A stretch of 64,000 nucleotides of DNA from Artemisia argyi (taxonomy: Eukaryota > Streptophyta > Magnoliopsida > Asterales > Asteraceae). How positions within the stretch are numbered: the first letter of the stretch is position 1; each line of letters opens with the position of its first letter. A program made the position numbers and the translations under genes. The stretch is from assembly GCA_030686995.1 (NCBI GenBank), contig CM060691.1, positions 94,878,743-94,942,742 of the forward strand, in the 5' to 3' direction. The notes under the pieces were generated by a model that had not been told where the DNA came from, made no database searches, and was given only the letters and a program-made list of their open reading frames with translations. Below, piece after piece: positions 42,978 to 56,645 of the stretch.

Positions 42978-45900
42978 CTTTGAAACGTGCCCGGAGCATT
43001 ACATAAGCCAAATGGCATACGTTTATATGCGAAAGTTCCATAGGGGCACGTGAACGTGGTCTTTTCTTGATCTTGCGGATCAATGGGAATCTGAAAGTAA
43101 CCCGAGAAACCATCGAGGAAGCAATAGTACTCATTCCCCGCTAATCTCTCGAGCATCTGATCCATAAAGGGCAGAGGAAAATGATCCTTACGGGTGGCGT
43201 CATTTAACTTACGATAGTCAATGCAGACGCGCCAACCCGTAACCAAACGAGTTTGAATTAATTCATTCTCCTCATTTGTGACAACAGTAATGCCACCCTT
43301 TTTTGGAACACAATGGATTGGGCTGACCCAAGGACTGTCCGAGATAGGGTAAATCAATCCGGCATCAAGAAGTTTTAAAACCTCTTGTTTGATAACCTCG
43401 TGAATTTTTGGATTCACCCTTCTTTGTTGTTGGACTGTAGGTTTGAAGTCGTCCTCCATTAAAATCTTGTGAGTACAAAATTCAGGGTCAATGCCCTTGA
43501 TGTCGGAGAGTCGCCAAGCAATTGCTTGTTTATGAGACTTCAAAACCTTGATAAGAGCAGCCTTTTCCTCATCACTTAAGTCTTTGGCAATTATGACGGG
43601 TAATTTATCATCACCCTCCAGAAATGCATATTCAAGATGAGGCGGCAAGTCCTTAAGTTCAACCTCAGGGAAGTCATCAGTTTTCTCAACATTTTTGACC
43701 TCCTCTTTATGAAGTTGTTGTGGTAGAACAGGAAGAGGAGAGGGATCTTCGTTTAACAATTTTTCAAGTATGAGAATATCCCTCTCGAGGTCAATCTCTT
43801 GGTTATCGACTCCATCAGGAATCGAGTCACTTTTGAGAAACGCCTCCATTTCTTCTAAGATGAAGTCACTTCCCTCAAACGGAGTGAGGGAAGGAGAAGA
43901 ATTGGCTATGATGGGGTGAGAAGATTGAGTGAGATTTTCACTCGAAGAATCATCAATGAAACCTAAAATCTCTTGAGCATACTCCTCAGCAGCAACATCG
44001 ATGACATCAATTTGATTCACCGACTCACAATCATAATTGGAGGAGTATCTCGAAGTTTGATTTAGGTTGAAGGTTATGGCTTCCGTTCCAACACGTAATG
44101 TGATCTCATGCTCAAATACATCGATAAGAGCTCGCCCAGTTCTAAGGAATCCCCGCCCAAGAATGAGAGGGACCCCTGAATCGGCATCAAAGTCAACAAT
44201 CACAAAATCTGCCGGAAAATGGAACTTCCCCACTTTAACGAATACGTCCTCGGCAATGCCAATGGGACGAGAAATCAAACGATCGGCAAGCTCTAAAGTC
44301 ATGCACGTGGGGGTAAGTTCGGGAAGAGAGAGTTTCTTCCACACAGAATATGGCATCAGGTTGATGCTAGCACCTAGATCGGCCAGGGCGAAGCAATCAA
44401 CCATACCCGGGAAAGTACAAGGAATGAGAAATTTTCCGGGATCTCCAAGCTTTTCAGGAAGCTTTTTCAAAAGAACCGCAGAGCAGTTCTCATTCAAAGG
44501 AGTTCTTGCCATCTCAAATAATTTTTCTTTATTACTCAACAGATTTTTGATTGTCGATGCAAACTTGGGCATCAAGAGAATAGCATCCGCGAAGCTGATA
44601 TCAAAATGCAAATCTTGGAAGATTTGTAAAAATTTATCCATTTGGTGATTAGCTTTTTCGCGGAGCTTTTGTTCACTGAGACGTGATGGATAGGGAATAG
44701 AAGTTTTGGATTTAGGGTTGTCCACTGGAGTTTCTGGTGGTTCAAAGACAACTTCAGGCTTACATCTGCTTTCAGGTATAACCTGAGGTTGGACGTGTGC
44801 TGTACTTCGTGAGCTAGGATTTTGCACTTTGTCCTTTGTCACCTCAGGTTCACGATTCACTACCTTTGGAGGAGAGGAAGAAGAGGTAGTAGGAATCGCG
44901 GGTTCATCATATGAAGCGCCACTTCGTGTTGTGATCGCCTTAGCATCGCCCCTCGGGTTAGCGATCGTGTTGCTCGGTAAAGTAGTACCTGAGCCCGAGG
45001 GTCGATCATTTAAAGACTTCTTGATGTCAGAAATCTGGCTGACCAGCAACTTGTTCAACTCTTCTTGGGACTTCATGAATTGTTTCAACAACTCGTCAGA
45101 TGAAGGCCCGGTTGGAACAATGGCTTGATTCGGATTAGGAATATTTGGAGCTCGATTGTTCGGATTGGGACCTTGATTTTGAAAATTACCCTGATTAGGG
45201 TTGTTGTTTCCATGAAAATATCCCTGATTGAAATTACCCTGACCTTGGTTCCGATTAAAGTTTCCTTGATTTTGTTGTTGGAAACCTTGATTTTGGAACC
45301 CTTGGTTTTGATTGTGAAAACCGTGACCCTGATTGAAGTTACCTTGGTTCGCTCTATTTTGATTTTGGCCACGGTTTTGGACATTTTGGTTTTGATTAAA
45401 ACCAGGAGGTCCAGGATAATGATGTTGAGGACGATAGCTAGGGTCCATAGGAGGGCGATATTGATTGCCTCCTTGATTTTGGGACCCCGCTAAAGCATGA
45501 GCTTCGTATGGAGTACCATCAGTAGTTGTGCAATTGTAGTAGGCATGCGGCCCACCACAAGTTACACAGACTTCCACTTTTTTAATGTCAGCAGGTGGAG
45601 GATGTTGTGGAAATGAAACTTTCTTTGTTTGGGCGAGAACCAAAGCTTGGATCGCTTCAGTGAGCTTGTCAATCTTAGCATCCGTGCTAGATTGACCCAC
45701 AGAAGATGAAGTGGAAGGACCCGCATTAATTTGGGAAACAATCGGTTTGCTTCGTATAGAGCGGACCTTAGACTTGTTTTCTATGATTTGCAAAGCTTCT
45801 TTTGTGGTTCTACTCAAAAAGTTACCTCCCGCGGAGGCATTGAGAGAATCCTGATTAGCTTGGCTCACGCCATTGTAAAAAGTATCGAGTTGCATCAACT

Positions 45901-46066
45901 CAGAGAAACCATGATGTGGACACTTGCGAAGTAATTCTTTGAAACGATCCCACGCTTCACCAAAAGATTCATCATATTTTTGAGTGAACTTGGTGATTTC
46001 GTTCTTAAGACTCGTGGTCTTGGAAGGTGGGAAGAATTCACAAACTTTTTGACAAGATCTTCCCAA
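42872..46066 (-). pseudogene. Athila gag C-terminus, aspartic protease and reverse transcriptase
   Basis: 1064 codons open. They begin out of frame with the gag N-terminus, then PSKTTSLKNEITKF, FGEAWDRFKELL and RKCPHHGFSE. A CVTCGGPHAYYNC knuckle follows at about residue 165, then an Asn/Gln/Gly-rich linker (residues 200-330). Protease has FALADLGASINLMP (about 44380) and VPLILGRGFLRTGRALIDV. RT has [65 protein letters not shown] and the catalytic VFMDDFSV. The frame is lost just after that, near 42900, through an apparent one-base indel. The frame entrance near 46045 is a second indel. The stops in the adjacent frames rule out normal expression. Confidence 0.92.
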
Positions 46067-46512
46067 GTATCAATAGATCGTGGAGGTTGTTTTTCAAGCC
46101 AAATCCGGGCTTGTCCCTCCAAAGAGAATGGGAAGAGAAGAAGTTTTATTGTTTCACACGGGACATTTTTGTACTTGATGGTCGATGTGATTTTATTGAA
46201 CCATCGAATATGAGCATGAGGATCGTCCCTCTCAAAACCGTAAAATTGACTTGAGGTTACAAGATTGAGTAACCCGGTTTTGAGCTCAAAACTATCAGCC
46301 ACGATGGCTGGGACAATAATGGCATCTCCGTAACCCTCGATGGGTGCTTGGAGAAGCTCACACATGGGGCGGTCTTCCGCCATGGTGACAGTGGGTGTGG
46401 CAACAGTACGGATCTCAGATCCGACTGTTGGTGCTGAACGTCTACGAGGTCTTCTAGGTTTTCGTACAAGCTCACGTAATGGGCTAGTAGACCTAGAAGA
46501 ACGAGTGCGCAT
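45895..46512 (-). pseudogene. Athila gag N-terminus, frameshifted
   Basis: Starts MRTRSSRSTSPLRELV. It then carries the gag matrix/capsid core: FELKTGLLNLVTSSQFYGF, DDPHAHIRWFNKITSTIKY and CETIKLLLFPFSLEGQARIW, then WEDLVKKFVN. After that the frame departs from the family, and the next frame (46066) picks up at the following motif, so a one-base indel lies near 46040-46055. It is the first coding unit after the PBS; 46513-47041 is the non-coding leader. Confidence 0.88.
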
Positions 46513-47041
46513 GCACTAGGAACAAAAACCAATCAAAACAAAATCGAGGCAAATCAACAGTGAACTTAAACCAATAATCGCAAGTGAATGGCTTCTTTAA
46601 GAAAGGTACACCACTCACAAGGATACAAAGGCAAGTTTTTATCTTTTGTTTGGGAACTTATTATGTTCACACCCCCAGTTGGTAGGTGTTCTGTCTTGGT
46701 TTGCGACGGTTGGTTTTTATGTAATTATTATTATTCACAAGAAAAGACGGATGTTTTTGTGTTTTGTGTATGGGTTTAAAAACTTTTGGAAAATATTTTT
46801 GGTATCGTTTCGTTTACCAAAATCATTTCTCTTTAAGAATCACCTTAAAAGAAAACCGATTCAGAAAACGTTACGATCTGTTTTGTTGTTTTTAATTTTT
46901 TTGGTGTTTTAACCCTTTAGGAAAAGTGTTAATGACTTTTTTGTGTTTTGATTATGAAAATATACACAAGTGGTGGTATTTGTACAGTGAGTGAGGTGAG
47001 ATAACACTAATCTCAAATAACGCTATAGAAACGCGCACACT

Positions 47042-47059
47042 TCCCCGGCAGCGGCGCCA
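47042..47059 (-). other. tRNA-Asp primer binding site of the Athila element
   Basis: Sense TGGCGCCGCTGCCGGGGA lies five bases from the 5' LTR at 47065. It is identical to the last 18 bases of the tRNA-Asp copy at 23657-23674. Confidence 0.9.
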
Positions 47060-47064
47060 AAAAT

Positions 47065-50000
47065 TGATTGGTTCTAAACAGTCAACCTTAAATTGACCAA
47101 GTCAATGGTCAACAAGGTCAAACTCCCTAGGTCAATGCTCCGGGTAATATAAGGTATCACCAGGTCGTTAAGTCCCGTTGAAGTGTGAATTGTAACTTTA
47201 GCATATTCATGATCGGGTGATTATTCACAGAAAAGGGTTATAATCAGAATTATTTGGAAATTATTAACAAATATAGCTTAGGAAAGCTACGTGAGTGATT
47301 ACAAGAATTTAGATTACAAAGATTTGAGCTAAAACCTAAAAACGTACGTTTTAATTAAAAAACGTATACAGACGAACAGAACAAAAAGTACAACTGATGG
47401 ACGGGAAGGGTTAAAAGTGTAAAATTAATATTTTTACAATTCTAATAATTAAATAAAATTTTAACAAAAATAAAAATTATTTTTACACTATTTAATTATT
47501 TATTATTAATTAATTACTAATTATCTATTTATTACTAATTAAACTAATTAGAATTATTAAAAATACTAAAAAGGCTTAGAAAATTAAGAAAAATTTTACA
47601 AATCTAATTAACCATCATGGGAATCCTAAAAAATTATAAAAAGTTAATTTTATGTATTTTTAAGCTAATTAACTAATTATTAATCTAATTACTTATTAAT
47701 TTCTAATTAAACTAATTATATTATAAAAAATAGAAAATGAACAGTAAAAATTCTAGAAAAATTTATAAAAATGTTTTAACTAAAATAAAAGCTAGAAAAA
47801 TTATAAAAACTAGGTTATACTTTATAAAATCTAATTATGCTATTTAATTGATTAATATTAATTAAAACTAAATTAAACTAAAATTAATTAGAAAAACCAC
47901 TAAAAGACAAAATAAAAATCTGGAAAAATTTATAAAATTATTCTAACCTAAAATAGAATTTTTAAAAATATAAAAATGATATATTGCTTTTAAATAAGCT
48001 AAAAAGAAAAATAAAATTGATAAATCCTATTAAATAGAAGCTATCACTAATATTAAAGTTGGTTTTTTGGTTATTTTCTTTTTCTAAACTGATTATAAAC
48101 TAAAAACAAGAACTTTTAACAAAAACACTTTTACTGTACCCCAAGAAATAAGCACTTGAAGTGCTTATTGATCCCACAGTTGACTTTTGTTGACTGTGGA
48201 GGTTTTTTAGCTCAAATGGGAAGATGTGGGGTCCACAATGACAACTTATGGTTTCTATGAGTTCAATGAACTAGAATAAGCAAGTTTTGATCAAATAATT
48301 GGCTTGAATAAGCCAACAACTCAGAAATAAGCACTTGCTTTTCACAAGTCTGAGACAGCTTTGGGACAAGGTTTAGGACCAATTGCAGGTGGGGTCCACT
48401 GGACTAGGGGTCAAACAAAAGCTCAAGAGGTCAACCCTGGTAGGAGGGGGTTGTAAGAACCAGCTTATGGGGTGTGGGACCCACTGGGTCAACCACAATG
48501 GACCACCAAAGTGTGATGGTGAGACTGAGCTGCTGAGACAGGGCAGTTGTCTTGCCCTGCAGGTCTCTTTGAGGCTTGGTGGGACCCACTAAACAAATTC
48601 CATAAAATCTAAGAAAAATCTTAAAAATCAACAAGCTGGTAGAGATTAAGCTTGTAAAAGCTCAGCTCCTAAATCCTTATATCCAGCAATTTAAAGACTT
48701 CCAAGGTTTGATCAAAATCATTGAATCAGCTTTTGACTTTTAAAGATTTGTGTACCATTTGACTTTTTTGAGATTTCAGACCAATTTCCTTACTGATTAT
48801 GATGATAAAAGTTAAAATGATGCTATATTAAGCTTGTGCAACAAATTTCAAACTGATATGCAAAATTAATAGCTTGCAATCCTTAACAGTGAACACAACA
48901 TGTTGGTTTAAGAACAATTTTGACTTTTGGAGCTATGAGTGCTGATTTTATGATCTAATTTTCTTGGATTGACCTAATATAACATGTGGTAACTGGAAAC
49001 ATGAACCAAAATCCCACTGATTTCCTTGAAACCACTCTTGCCAAACACCCCCTTACAAGTCTGTTATGGTTTTTACTTGATCCAATAACAACAACAGTTG
49101 GTGTGAAAGATTTCTACAAACTTACTATGCTCCAGTTAACTTATATGAACTCAGAAACACAGTCTTAAACAACTAATACTACTTATGCTATTTTACTCAA
49201 AAATGACAGTTAGAACCAACTATGAATAAGACAAATCTAAGTTGTCAATTACCAATTAGCAAACTATAAACTGATTTAAACAACTAAATTGATCACAAAT
49301 CAACTTATATTAACAAATGATGAACAACTAGCAGTGAAATATGAAAAATTCAAGAGATTTCCTTACAAGAGCTTTCCTGCTAAGCCTTTGAGAACCAAGA
49401 ACCCAAGTGACCACCTACTTGACTCCTATGAGTCTCTATTACCAGGTCCATCCAACATTTAACCTGCTCCAATGCCTTTCTTCTTCTCCCTTTGTTTTTC
49501 TTTTGTTTTTGTGATTTTTGAATTCTTGCTTATTTTTTTATTTTTTTCTGATTTTAAAGTAAACTCAAACTTTATGCTTAATGAACTTAAGGAAACTTAT
49601 AAACAACCCACATTTGGCTTAAGAGAATACTAAACAACCATTTTTTAACTATCTCAAAGCTAAAATGGGGTTTTGGACAATCTTTGAGAAAAAAAAAAAA
49701 ACTGAGATAAGTAAATAAGATTAGAATTACTAACTGAAGTAACTTTCCATTACAATGAAACAACTGAGAATACAATTTTTTAAGCTAAATTAAACACTGG
49801 GAAAGAAAATTACATAAATTCGACCATAAATTAATGCTAAAAAAAAACTCTCCTAGCCTCTGCATCTCTGCCCCTTTTATATCATCAAATTAGGGTTCCT
49901 TGGCTTCTCTTGTCTCTTTCCCAGCTATAGAATTATCCCTTAGATGATGGAAATTCAATCTTGGCCGTTTAACATTTTTCGCGCCCATTTTGCTTTTGGA

Positions 50001-50980
50001 GTTTTCTTAGATATAATTGATGCCAGGGGTGTATCGTTGGAGGGTAGCTCTTGTTTGGTTAGGTAAGGGGGGGGGGGAAGGAGTGTGGCAGTGGATATGA
50101 GGGTAGCGGTGATGATGGAAGTTTGGTTTGTAGCAGGGAGAGCAGTGAGGTGGGAGGTGAGGTGGAGTCAACGAGGGTCAAAGTTGGGGAGTGAGTATTA
50201 TTTTAAAACGGGTAAGGGGGGTGGGCTGGGAATTGGTTTGGGCCAGCAAAAGGTGTATGGGCTTTTGGAGTTGGTTTTGGGTTTAAATGGCTAAGGGTCC
50301 GGATGGTTGTAGTTCTAAAATACCACAAGGACCAATGTTGTAATTTGGCCAAACTTGAGGACTGATTTTGCCTTTTTCCCATATTGCTTCAAAGGACCAA
50401 AATTGCTAATCACCAACAACTAAGAACCAATTTTTCCATTTTCACTTTTCAAAATTTCCCGGGGACTAAAATTGACAAGTTGCCAAACTTCGGGGACCAA
50501 ACATGTAATTTCCACAAATATTTTACCCAAGGACCATTTTTAACACATTTTGACTTTCCAAGGATAAAAATGATTTTTTCTTTCAAAATTATCCCACCAG
50601 GGACCAATTCTGCCATTTTCTGAAATTCCAGGGACCATTTATGTCAATTTTGGATTTTGAGGGGTAAAAGTGTAATTTCCTCAAACTTTTTCACCCAAGG
50701 ACTTATTTTGATAATTTTTGACTTTTCTTTGCCTTTGGTTGACTTTTCTTTCATTTTAAACTTCCAGGGACTAGTTTTGCCAAATTTTGAAACTTGAGGG
50801 ACTGAAACTGCCAATTATGCAAACTTTGTTCGTTTTTCATTTGTTTTTAAACATTTTGCATCTAAAACATATAAAACACACTTTTGGGATAAATTGTGTA
50901 TTTTGATGCGTTTTTGGGTGTTTTTGGATGTTTTGGCAGACCAGATACGATAAAAATGATTAGTGTTTGAGCACTCATCA
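47065..50980 (-). repeat. 5' LTR of the Athila element
   Basis: Collinear with 29054-32962. A G-run at 50067-50077 is expanded. The GGTCC-type array is at 50300-50810 and the edge hairpin at 50957-50980. Confidence 0.92.
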
Positions 50981-51401
50981 GACGGCGTCAAGAAGAAACT
51001 TCTGACGTTGTCAACCCGCCGCCCATAATAAAATCAGATTGCCTAGATCCAGATCTGACGCCGTCATGTGTAATGTTGTTCTAGGCCGTCACCACTCTTA
51101 CTCTTGACGGCCATGCTTTGACGCCGTCATATTTCCACTGGACCGTCACCATTTTTGCTCTTGACGCCGTCATCAAATTGCTCTTGACACCTTCAGGTAC
51201 TGTTCCCAGCAAGGAAAATTAAGACTTTGCCGTTTTCTTCACTTTTATGCTCCAAAAACGTCCAAAATGCTTCCTTTTCCAGAATTCACTCCAAAAGTAC
51301 CTAAAATCACAAAAGGAACGATTTAGGGCATTATTTGATCAAATAAATTCAAATTCCGGCTTCAATGACCCCCTAAAAACGGACCATTTTTCGCCTCATC
51401 A
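50981..51401 (-). mobile_element. 5' LTR of N1, part 2
   Basis: It starts with the Athila target duplication GACGG and continues the LTR broken at 29053. Perfect palindromes at 51056, 51119 and 51162. It ends GCCTCATCA at 51401, followed by GACGG, the duplication made by N1 itself. Confidence 0.85.
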
Positions 51402-51406
51402 GACGG

Positions 51407-51646
51407 CGTCATGACTTGGAAATGGGTTGGATAAATAAAATACACGTGACGATCCAGAAGGTTTTTGAATGAGTTCGTGACGCTGTCACCCTTTAAGGTG
51501 ATCAAGGCTGTCACGTATAAATGCAAGGAATGATGGCCATCAGGATTAAAGAGTGACGGCGTCACGTGTTAATGGAGGTAGTCCATCACGTGTTAAATAA
51601 AAGAGTGATTGCCCAGAAGACTTCCTGAAGGCGTCACATAGGCCAT
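51407..51646 (+). mobile_element. 3' LTR of element O, part 2 of 3
   Basis: U3 sequence continuing from 6060. A perfect TGACGGCGTCA is at 51554-51564, run together with a CACGTG box, and TCACGTGTTA is repeated. It ends in GCCAT (51642-51646), the duplication around the solo LTR. Confidence 0.7.
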
Positions 51647-54600
51647 TGTCACAACTCGTAATTTCCGGTCACTTTCCAAACCTCGACAATTCACTATTCA
51701 CAAGTTACTATTCATCAATCACTATTCATCGTTTTTGAGGTCAATTTGACATTTCGAGAAACATTCGGAAATTTTACTATTCACTTGACACTATTCATTT
51801 CCGAGAGAAAACCACTATTCACGTGCATTACTCATTTCATCGTAAACTTAGTTTACGGGTATTCAAAATTCGCGTAACCGTATTGGTTCAGGAGCGAATT
51901 CATGCATTATCATTGGGACATCTCATATGGACTAGAAATAGTCTTCATATCATCATTGAGGCACTTGCATACTATTCCACTCGTAGGGTATTCAAATTAT
52001 ATTTTTAATATAATTAACGAATTACGTATGTTTATTTTAAATAAACACTAATACGCGAACTATAAACGAGAATAACACGTCCGACACTCCCGACTATGAT
52101 CCCAATATATTTTTATACTCATTCTTATAATATAAAAATTATATTATTAATTTACCCGGTGTTTTGAGATCGATTACTATATTTCACGGTCGGAGCTTAT
52201 TACTCCGTCAGTTTGCGTTATTTCAACCCGATCATTATTTTAACTTCCGATTCTCATCAGGAATATTATTTTACAATTTTTATGACTTTATTATGTTCCG
52301 GTTAACTCCGTTAAAATTTATTTTAGTTAACCCGGTACCCGGTACACCTTAAAACTACAAATACACACAAGATAATACCAAAATTTCAACCAAAAACTCT
52401 TACACACTCCATTATGCCCCCCCCCCCCCCCCTCCATACTAGTCCTTACACATTTTGAAAATATCCTACTAGCTAATTAATGCTTGTACAAAATCTTGTC
52501 TAACCTATTATACAAATATTATACATTTTACACTTGTTTCCATTTCACAATAATAGCAACTAGTAACTTTTTCATTCTTCCTCTCTTTTTCTCTCTTGGT
52601 CTCACGGCAAAACAACAACAAGAAGCCATTTTCACCAATTTTTCCAAGATCAAGTGATAATCAAGGGTAATTAGTATTTCTTGTTAGAGTTTTGAAGTTA
52701 AGACATAAGGTTTTGCAAGTTTTTCATCTCCACTAGTCCACTAATCTTCCAAGTAAGTATGTCAAACTAATTTTCCTAATTTTATCAAGTTCTTATTATG
52801 TTCATATGGTTTTTATACAAGATCTTATGCATTTGATAGCTTATACCACTTTATTTTACAAACTTATAACTTTTGAAGCTTAGAAAGTGATTATAGTTAG
52901 ATCCTTGTTAGATCCACTTGGTTTATGATGTTTAGGAACCCATGACACCCTAAGAAGGTGTATGGTAGGATTAGACTAGTTTTGTGGTGATTGAAAGTGG
53001 TTTGATTGGTTTTGGGACAAGTTACAAACTAGAAAACTCATTTTTGGCATTAATAGAAAAGTGGCTGTCCTTATTTTGAAAACGTGGCCAACTCAGTAGG
53101 TTGTGGGTAATATTGGACCAAAGATTTAGAAAATACATTCCGAGACGAAACTATGGCCGAAAACGGGGATAAAAACGAGTTAATAACGAAGGAGATATGA
53201 TTTTCCGAATATTAAGAACGAAAAATACTTTCAAATATAGGTTCTGTCCCAAATCGTCAATTTCAGAAAACTCAGGGGTTTCCGGGTAACATTGGGTTAG
53301 ATATTCAGAAAATACTTTCAAAAACGAAACCGTGGCCGCTTGAATCACTAAAATCCGAGTTACGACGAAAAAGATATACTATTTTCTATTTTAACGACGA
53401 AAACTATTTACTGAAAAATACCTTGCTGTCCCACGATTTTCATGGACTGTTTCGAGGCCTAAAATTTGATTTAGCCGTCCCGATTTATCAAAAATATATT
53501 AGTATGCCATCCCACGATTCCGGGGATATAAAGAGCATAGAAAACGAGCTTATAACGAAAAAGATACAAGCGTTTGAACTTAGACGATTTTTACAAATTT
53601 CCATCAGCTTTTCTATTATTATTTTGCCGTAAAACTGTCTTTGCGAAACACCACTTCCTCGGCTGTTTTTCTTTATGATCGGATCAGTTTGAGTCCGAGC
53701 CGTAGTTTTATGAAATCAAGACCTTCCAGCAAGCTTTTCAAATCAATTGGTCGTTCGTCGAATAGACTTATAACGAATAAACTACGACCTCATCTATATA
53801 CCCGATAAACTAGATATATTTTGACAGTTTTTACTATAATGAAATTTTCTAAGTGTTGAACATAATACTTTCAAGTAACAACAATAAGAGTCGATTTTCT
53901 CATCGATCGAGACCCGTATCGCCAAAGGTTAAATGACGCGACTTCTAGATATTGTTACAAGGTTTTCAAAAACGAGGAATATAACACAAACATTTTTATA
54001 CGATATACTACGACAAGTTTTTATAACTCCTATTGGACTTATTTTTCCTAAGTATGGAAACTATTTTACTTTGACAATAACTAGTGTTTCCAAGTTACGA
54101 GTGGTATAGGCATCATGTGCACGTACATTCATTTCATTATGTCGTGATCTAAGGTAGATCGTTATTACTCATATTAGGTTGCGGTTAGAGATCATGCCTC
54201 ATTTCAGTGTATTCATTCTTGTCATCGTAGCTATCGCTCCAGGTGAGTCATAGCCCCTACTTTTTCAATTGTTTTATCAACTCTTTGGGGGAGAATACAT
54301 GCTTGTTTTACTTAAAATGCATTACTTGTTTTACCTGGTTGATTACTCAAATATTTCCAGCTTTATCTATATATATGGTTGATTTCCTACATTTCATTGG
54401 TATGCTTGATTACCTGTATTTCATGTGACTTGTCTCTTAAACTTTTGTACTTATTAGATCTCTGGCGACATTGTCAGTATTAGATCTCTGGCGACATTGT
54501 CAGTATTATTTTACCTAGCGACATTGTCAGCTTTGTTTATATGACCTCATAGTCCCCAATTGTTCCTATATGCTCATTGTAATACTGTGGTATTCCCCAC

Positions 54601-55406
54601 TTGGCTGTGATGTCAAACGTAATATTGTGGTATTCCCCACTTGGCTGTGATGTCAAACGTAGTATTGCTGTTTCCCTACTTGATTGACCTATATGTTCAT
54701 TGTAATATTGTGGTATTCCCCACTTGGCTGTGATGTCAAACGTATTGTGGTATTCCCCACTTGGCTGTGATGCCAAACGTAATATTACTGTTTCATTTCT
54801 TGACTGAATTGCGATGCCTTTTCATCAACCTTATTACGGGTTTTCCCGCTTGACTGATTTATCATATGGCCTCATTGACTGAATTATTTATATAGCCGTT
54901 TTGCTATATTTATCTGGGAATTTAAATACAAGTATTACTTTTGTTCACGTAAACATATTACTTTTGGCAGTGGGTTGTAAACACACAGGTTACAAGTCTC
55001 TTATGGCGGGACCTGTAACTGAGTGGATTTACGATGCCTTTGCTGGGCGATCTTTTCTCTATAGGCATTATTTGTTAAACAAACTCTATGAACTCACCAA
55101 CCTCGTGTTGACACTTTAGCATGTATTTTCAGGTTTTTAGCTTATGGCACGCTACTGGAGGTTTTGGCAGGGCATGGCATGGTCATAGAAGACTCTGATT
55201 ATTTATATGGGGACCGTTTTAAACTACTTTTAAGGGCCTACTTCCGCACTAATTTTAAACAATGTAAATTCAATACTTTTTGATTAAACAATTTTATTCT
55301 AAATGATTAAAGTGAAAACCATTTTTGTACGTGTGTTGTAATACCAATTGAGTTACACCCCAGCTACACGTATGCTTCCGCTGGACCCGATTTTGGGGGT
55401 GTGACA
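51647..55406 (+). mobile_element. Solo gypsy-type LTR (3.76 kb)
   Basis: It begins TGTCACAACTCG and ends GGGGTGTGACA with 7-bp inverted ends (TGTCACA/TGTGACA). GCCAT flanks it on both sides (51642-51646, 55407-55411). No PBS, coding region or second LTR is present, so unequal recombination between two LTRs is likely. A cluster of ACTATTCA repeats (51690-51830), a poly-C tract (52416-52431) and tandem repeats (54455-54790) lie inside. The ends resemble chromovirus (Tekay/Del) LTRs; I hold that only loosely. Confidence 0.8.
54455..54790 (+). repeat. Short tandem repeats inside the solo LTR
   Basis: TTAGATCTCTGGCGACATTG occurs twice, 26 bp apart, with a third partial copy. A unit containing GTGGTATTCCCCACTTGGCT then GTGATGTCAAACG recurs four times between 54590 and 54780 with uneven spacing. 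The minus-strand frame at 54537-54776 is a by-product of this repetition. Confidence 0.75.
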
Positions 55407-55411
55407 GCCAT

Positions 55412-56645
55412 CACGTGTTAACTTGTCATAACTTACGCGCGGAGTAGCTGACACTGTTTTTGCCATAACTTTTGCATACGAACTCGGATTTGAGAGATTC
55501 AAAAAAGGCAACGATCGGGACGAAAAAATCTTCGATTTGGTGAAAAAATGGTCGTGACGCCGTCACTCCTTTCGGGCTGACGCCGTCAAGATGGGTCGGG
55601 CCGAAAAGAGCCTATAAATATAACATCATAACTTCACTTTTTGTAAGCCCTAAACCCTAAGATCGATTCCTGGGTTTAGGTAGGTGTTTTTCCAGCAACT
55701 TAGAGGGTTTCAATCACTCCATAAACATCATATATTGGTTTGTTGATTCTATCTTAATTATGTTTTCCATTATCATTGTTGCTTGCTCTTCTTTGATGAT
55801 GTTTTGCTAATTCACCTTGTGTCTACTTATGATTGTGAAAAACTTGTATATAATTGATTAGATCTTATTGATTCCTTGTTGATGTTTGTGTCTATCTTCA
55901 TCAATTAGGATGTGATACTTCGATAGGTCTAATTGGTTTAGCTAATAATTCTTGTTTCCTATTGTCTCTTGTTTAATTGACTGATATCGATGTTAGGCTT
56001 AAGAAAACTGGCAGACTTCCAATTGGTAACTTGCTTGAACGTCTTAAGAACCATGATCAGAGGTGTACTACAATTATATGGTTGTATTTAATGCATAAGT
56101 GAATTCTAATGATCCCATGTTAGGAGCTTTTAACGGCTCGACATAAGAGTGAAGTAGGATCTTATAGAGTTAGGGAAGATCGTACACGGCCCTACGAATG
56201 GTATTAAGGAATACAACCCGTCAATTAAAATAAGGTGTGACAATTCAATAGGTAGAACTTGATAGCTAGCAAGGAGTAACATATCATAGGTAGACATGCT
56301 TCACTTACCTTGTAGAACCCTAGTTTATTTTCCTACACATTAGTTTAAGTAGTAGCTTTTGGGTTACTTGATTAACAACTAATTCCGCCCCTTCTTCCAA
56401 AATCCGATATTTTTACTTACTTTTCATAAAATATAAAAACACAAAAAGAATCATCATTCACCTTTAGACCTAGTTAGATTAATTTCAATCCTAACGACAC
56501 TATTCCTGAGCTGAACGATCAATCCCCCGGTACTTGTCACTATACTATACTACAACGATCAGGTACACTGCCTGGTGGGGTTGTAAGCTTCTCAAAATCA
56601 CTTAAGAGGTAAAACCTGTTGCGAGGGCGCAATTCCCACGTATCA
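55412..56645 (+). mobile_element. 3' LTR of element O, part 3 of 3
   Basis: It holds the promoter (TGACGCCGTCA at 55555-55565 and 55578-55588; CCTATAAATA at 55611-55620), the R-U5 region homologous to the other LTRs in inverted order, the tRNA-Asp-complementary block 56529-56558, and the LTR edge CCCACGTATCA at 56645. 56646-56791 beyond it is unassigned flank. Confidence 0.8.
56529..56558 (-). other. tRNA-Asp 5'-half-like segment in U5 of O
   Basis: The reverse complement is the 30-nt block of 6141-6170. Here the LTR is in + orientation, so again the RNA would carry the tRNA-complementary strand, about 90 nt from the LTR edge. Confidence 0.6.

Larger units (their letters stand above)
29054..50980 (-). 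mobile_element. 21.9-kb Athila-type Ty3/gypsy retrotransposon, disabled
   Basis: LTRs at 29054-32962 (3909 bp, 3' LTR) and 47065-50980 (3916 bp, 5' LTR) differ by about 1% by eye. The target duplication GACGG is at 29049-29053 and 50981-50985. On the minus strand a tRNA-Asp PBS is at 47042-47059, then gag, protease, RT, RNase H and integrase from 46512 to 40749, and a polypurine tract at 32963-32972. The 6.9-kb element splits the region after integrase. Without that insert the element is about 15 kb. Two frameshifts and one stop make gag-pol non-functional although LTRs and duplication are young. Confidence 0.92.

Noticed and set aside
44067..45493. Three + strand frames of 99-193 codons
   Set aside because: They are antisense to the gag/protease coding frame of the Athila element and have no family resemblance.
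54455..54790. CRISPR-like array of repeats and spacers
   Set aside because: Plant nuclear context, irregular spacing and similar spacers. These are tandem repeats within an LTR.
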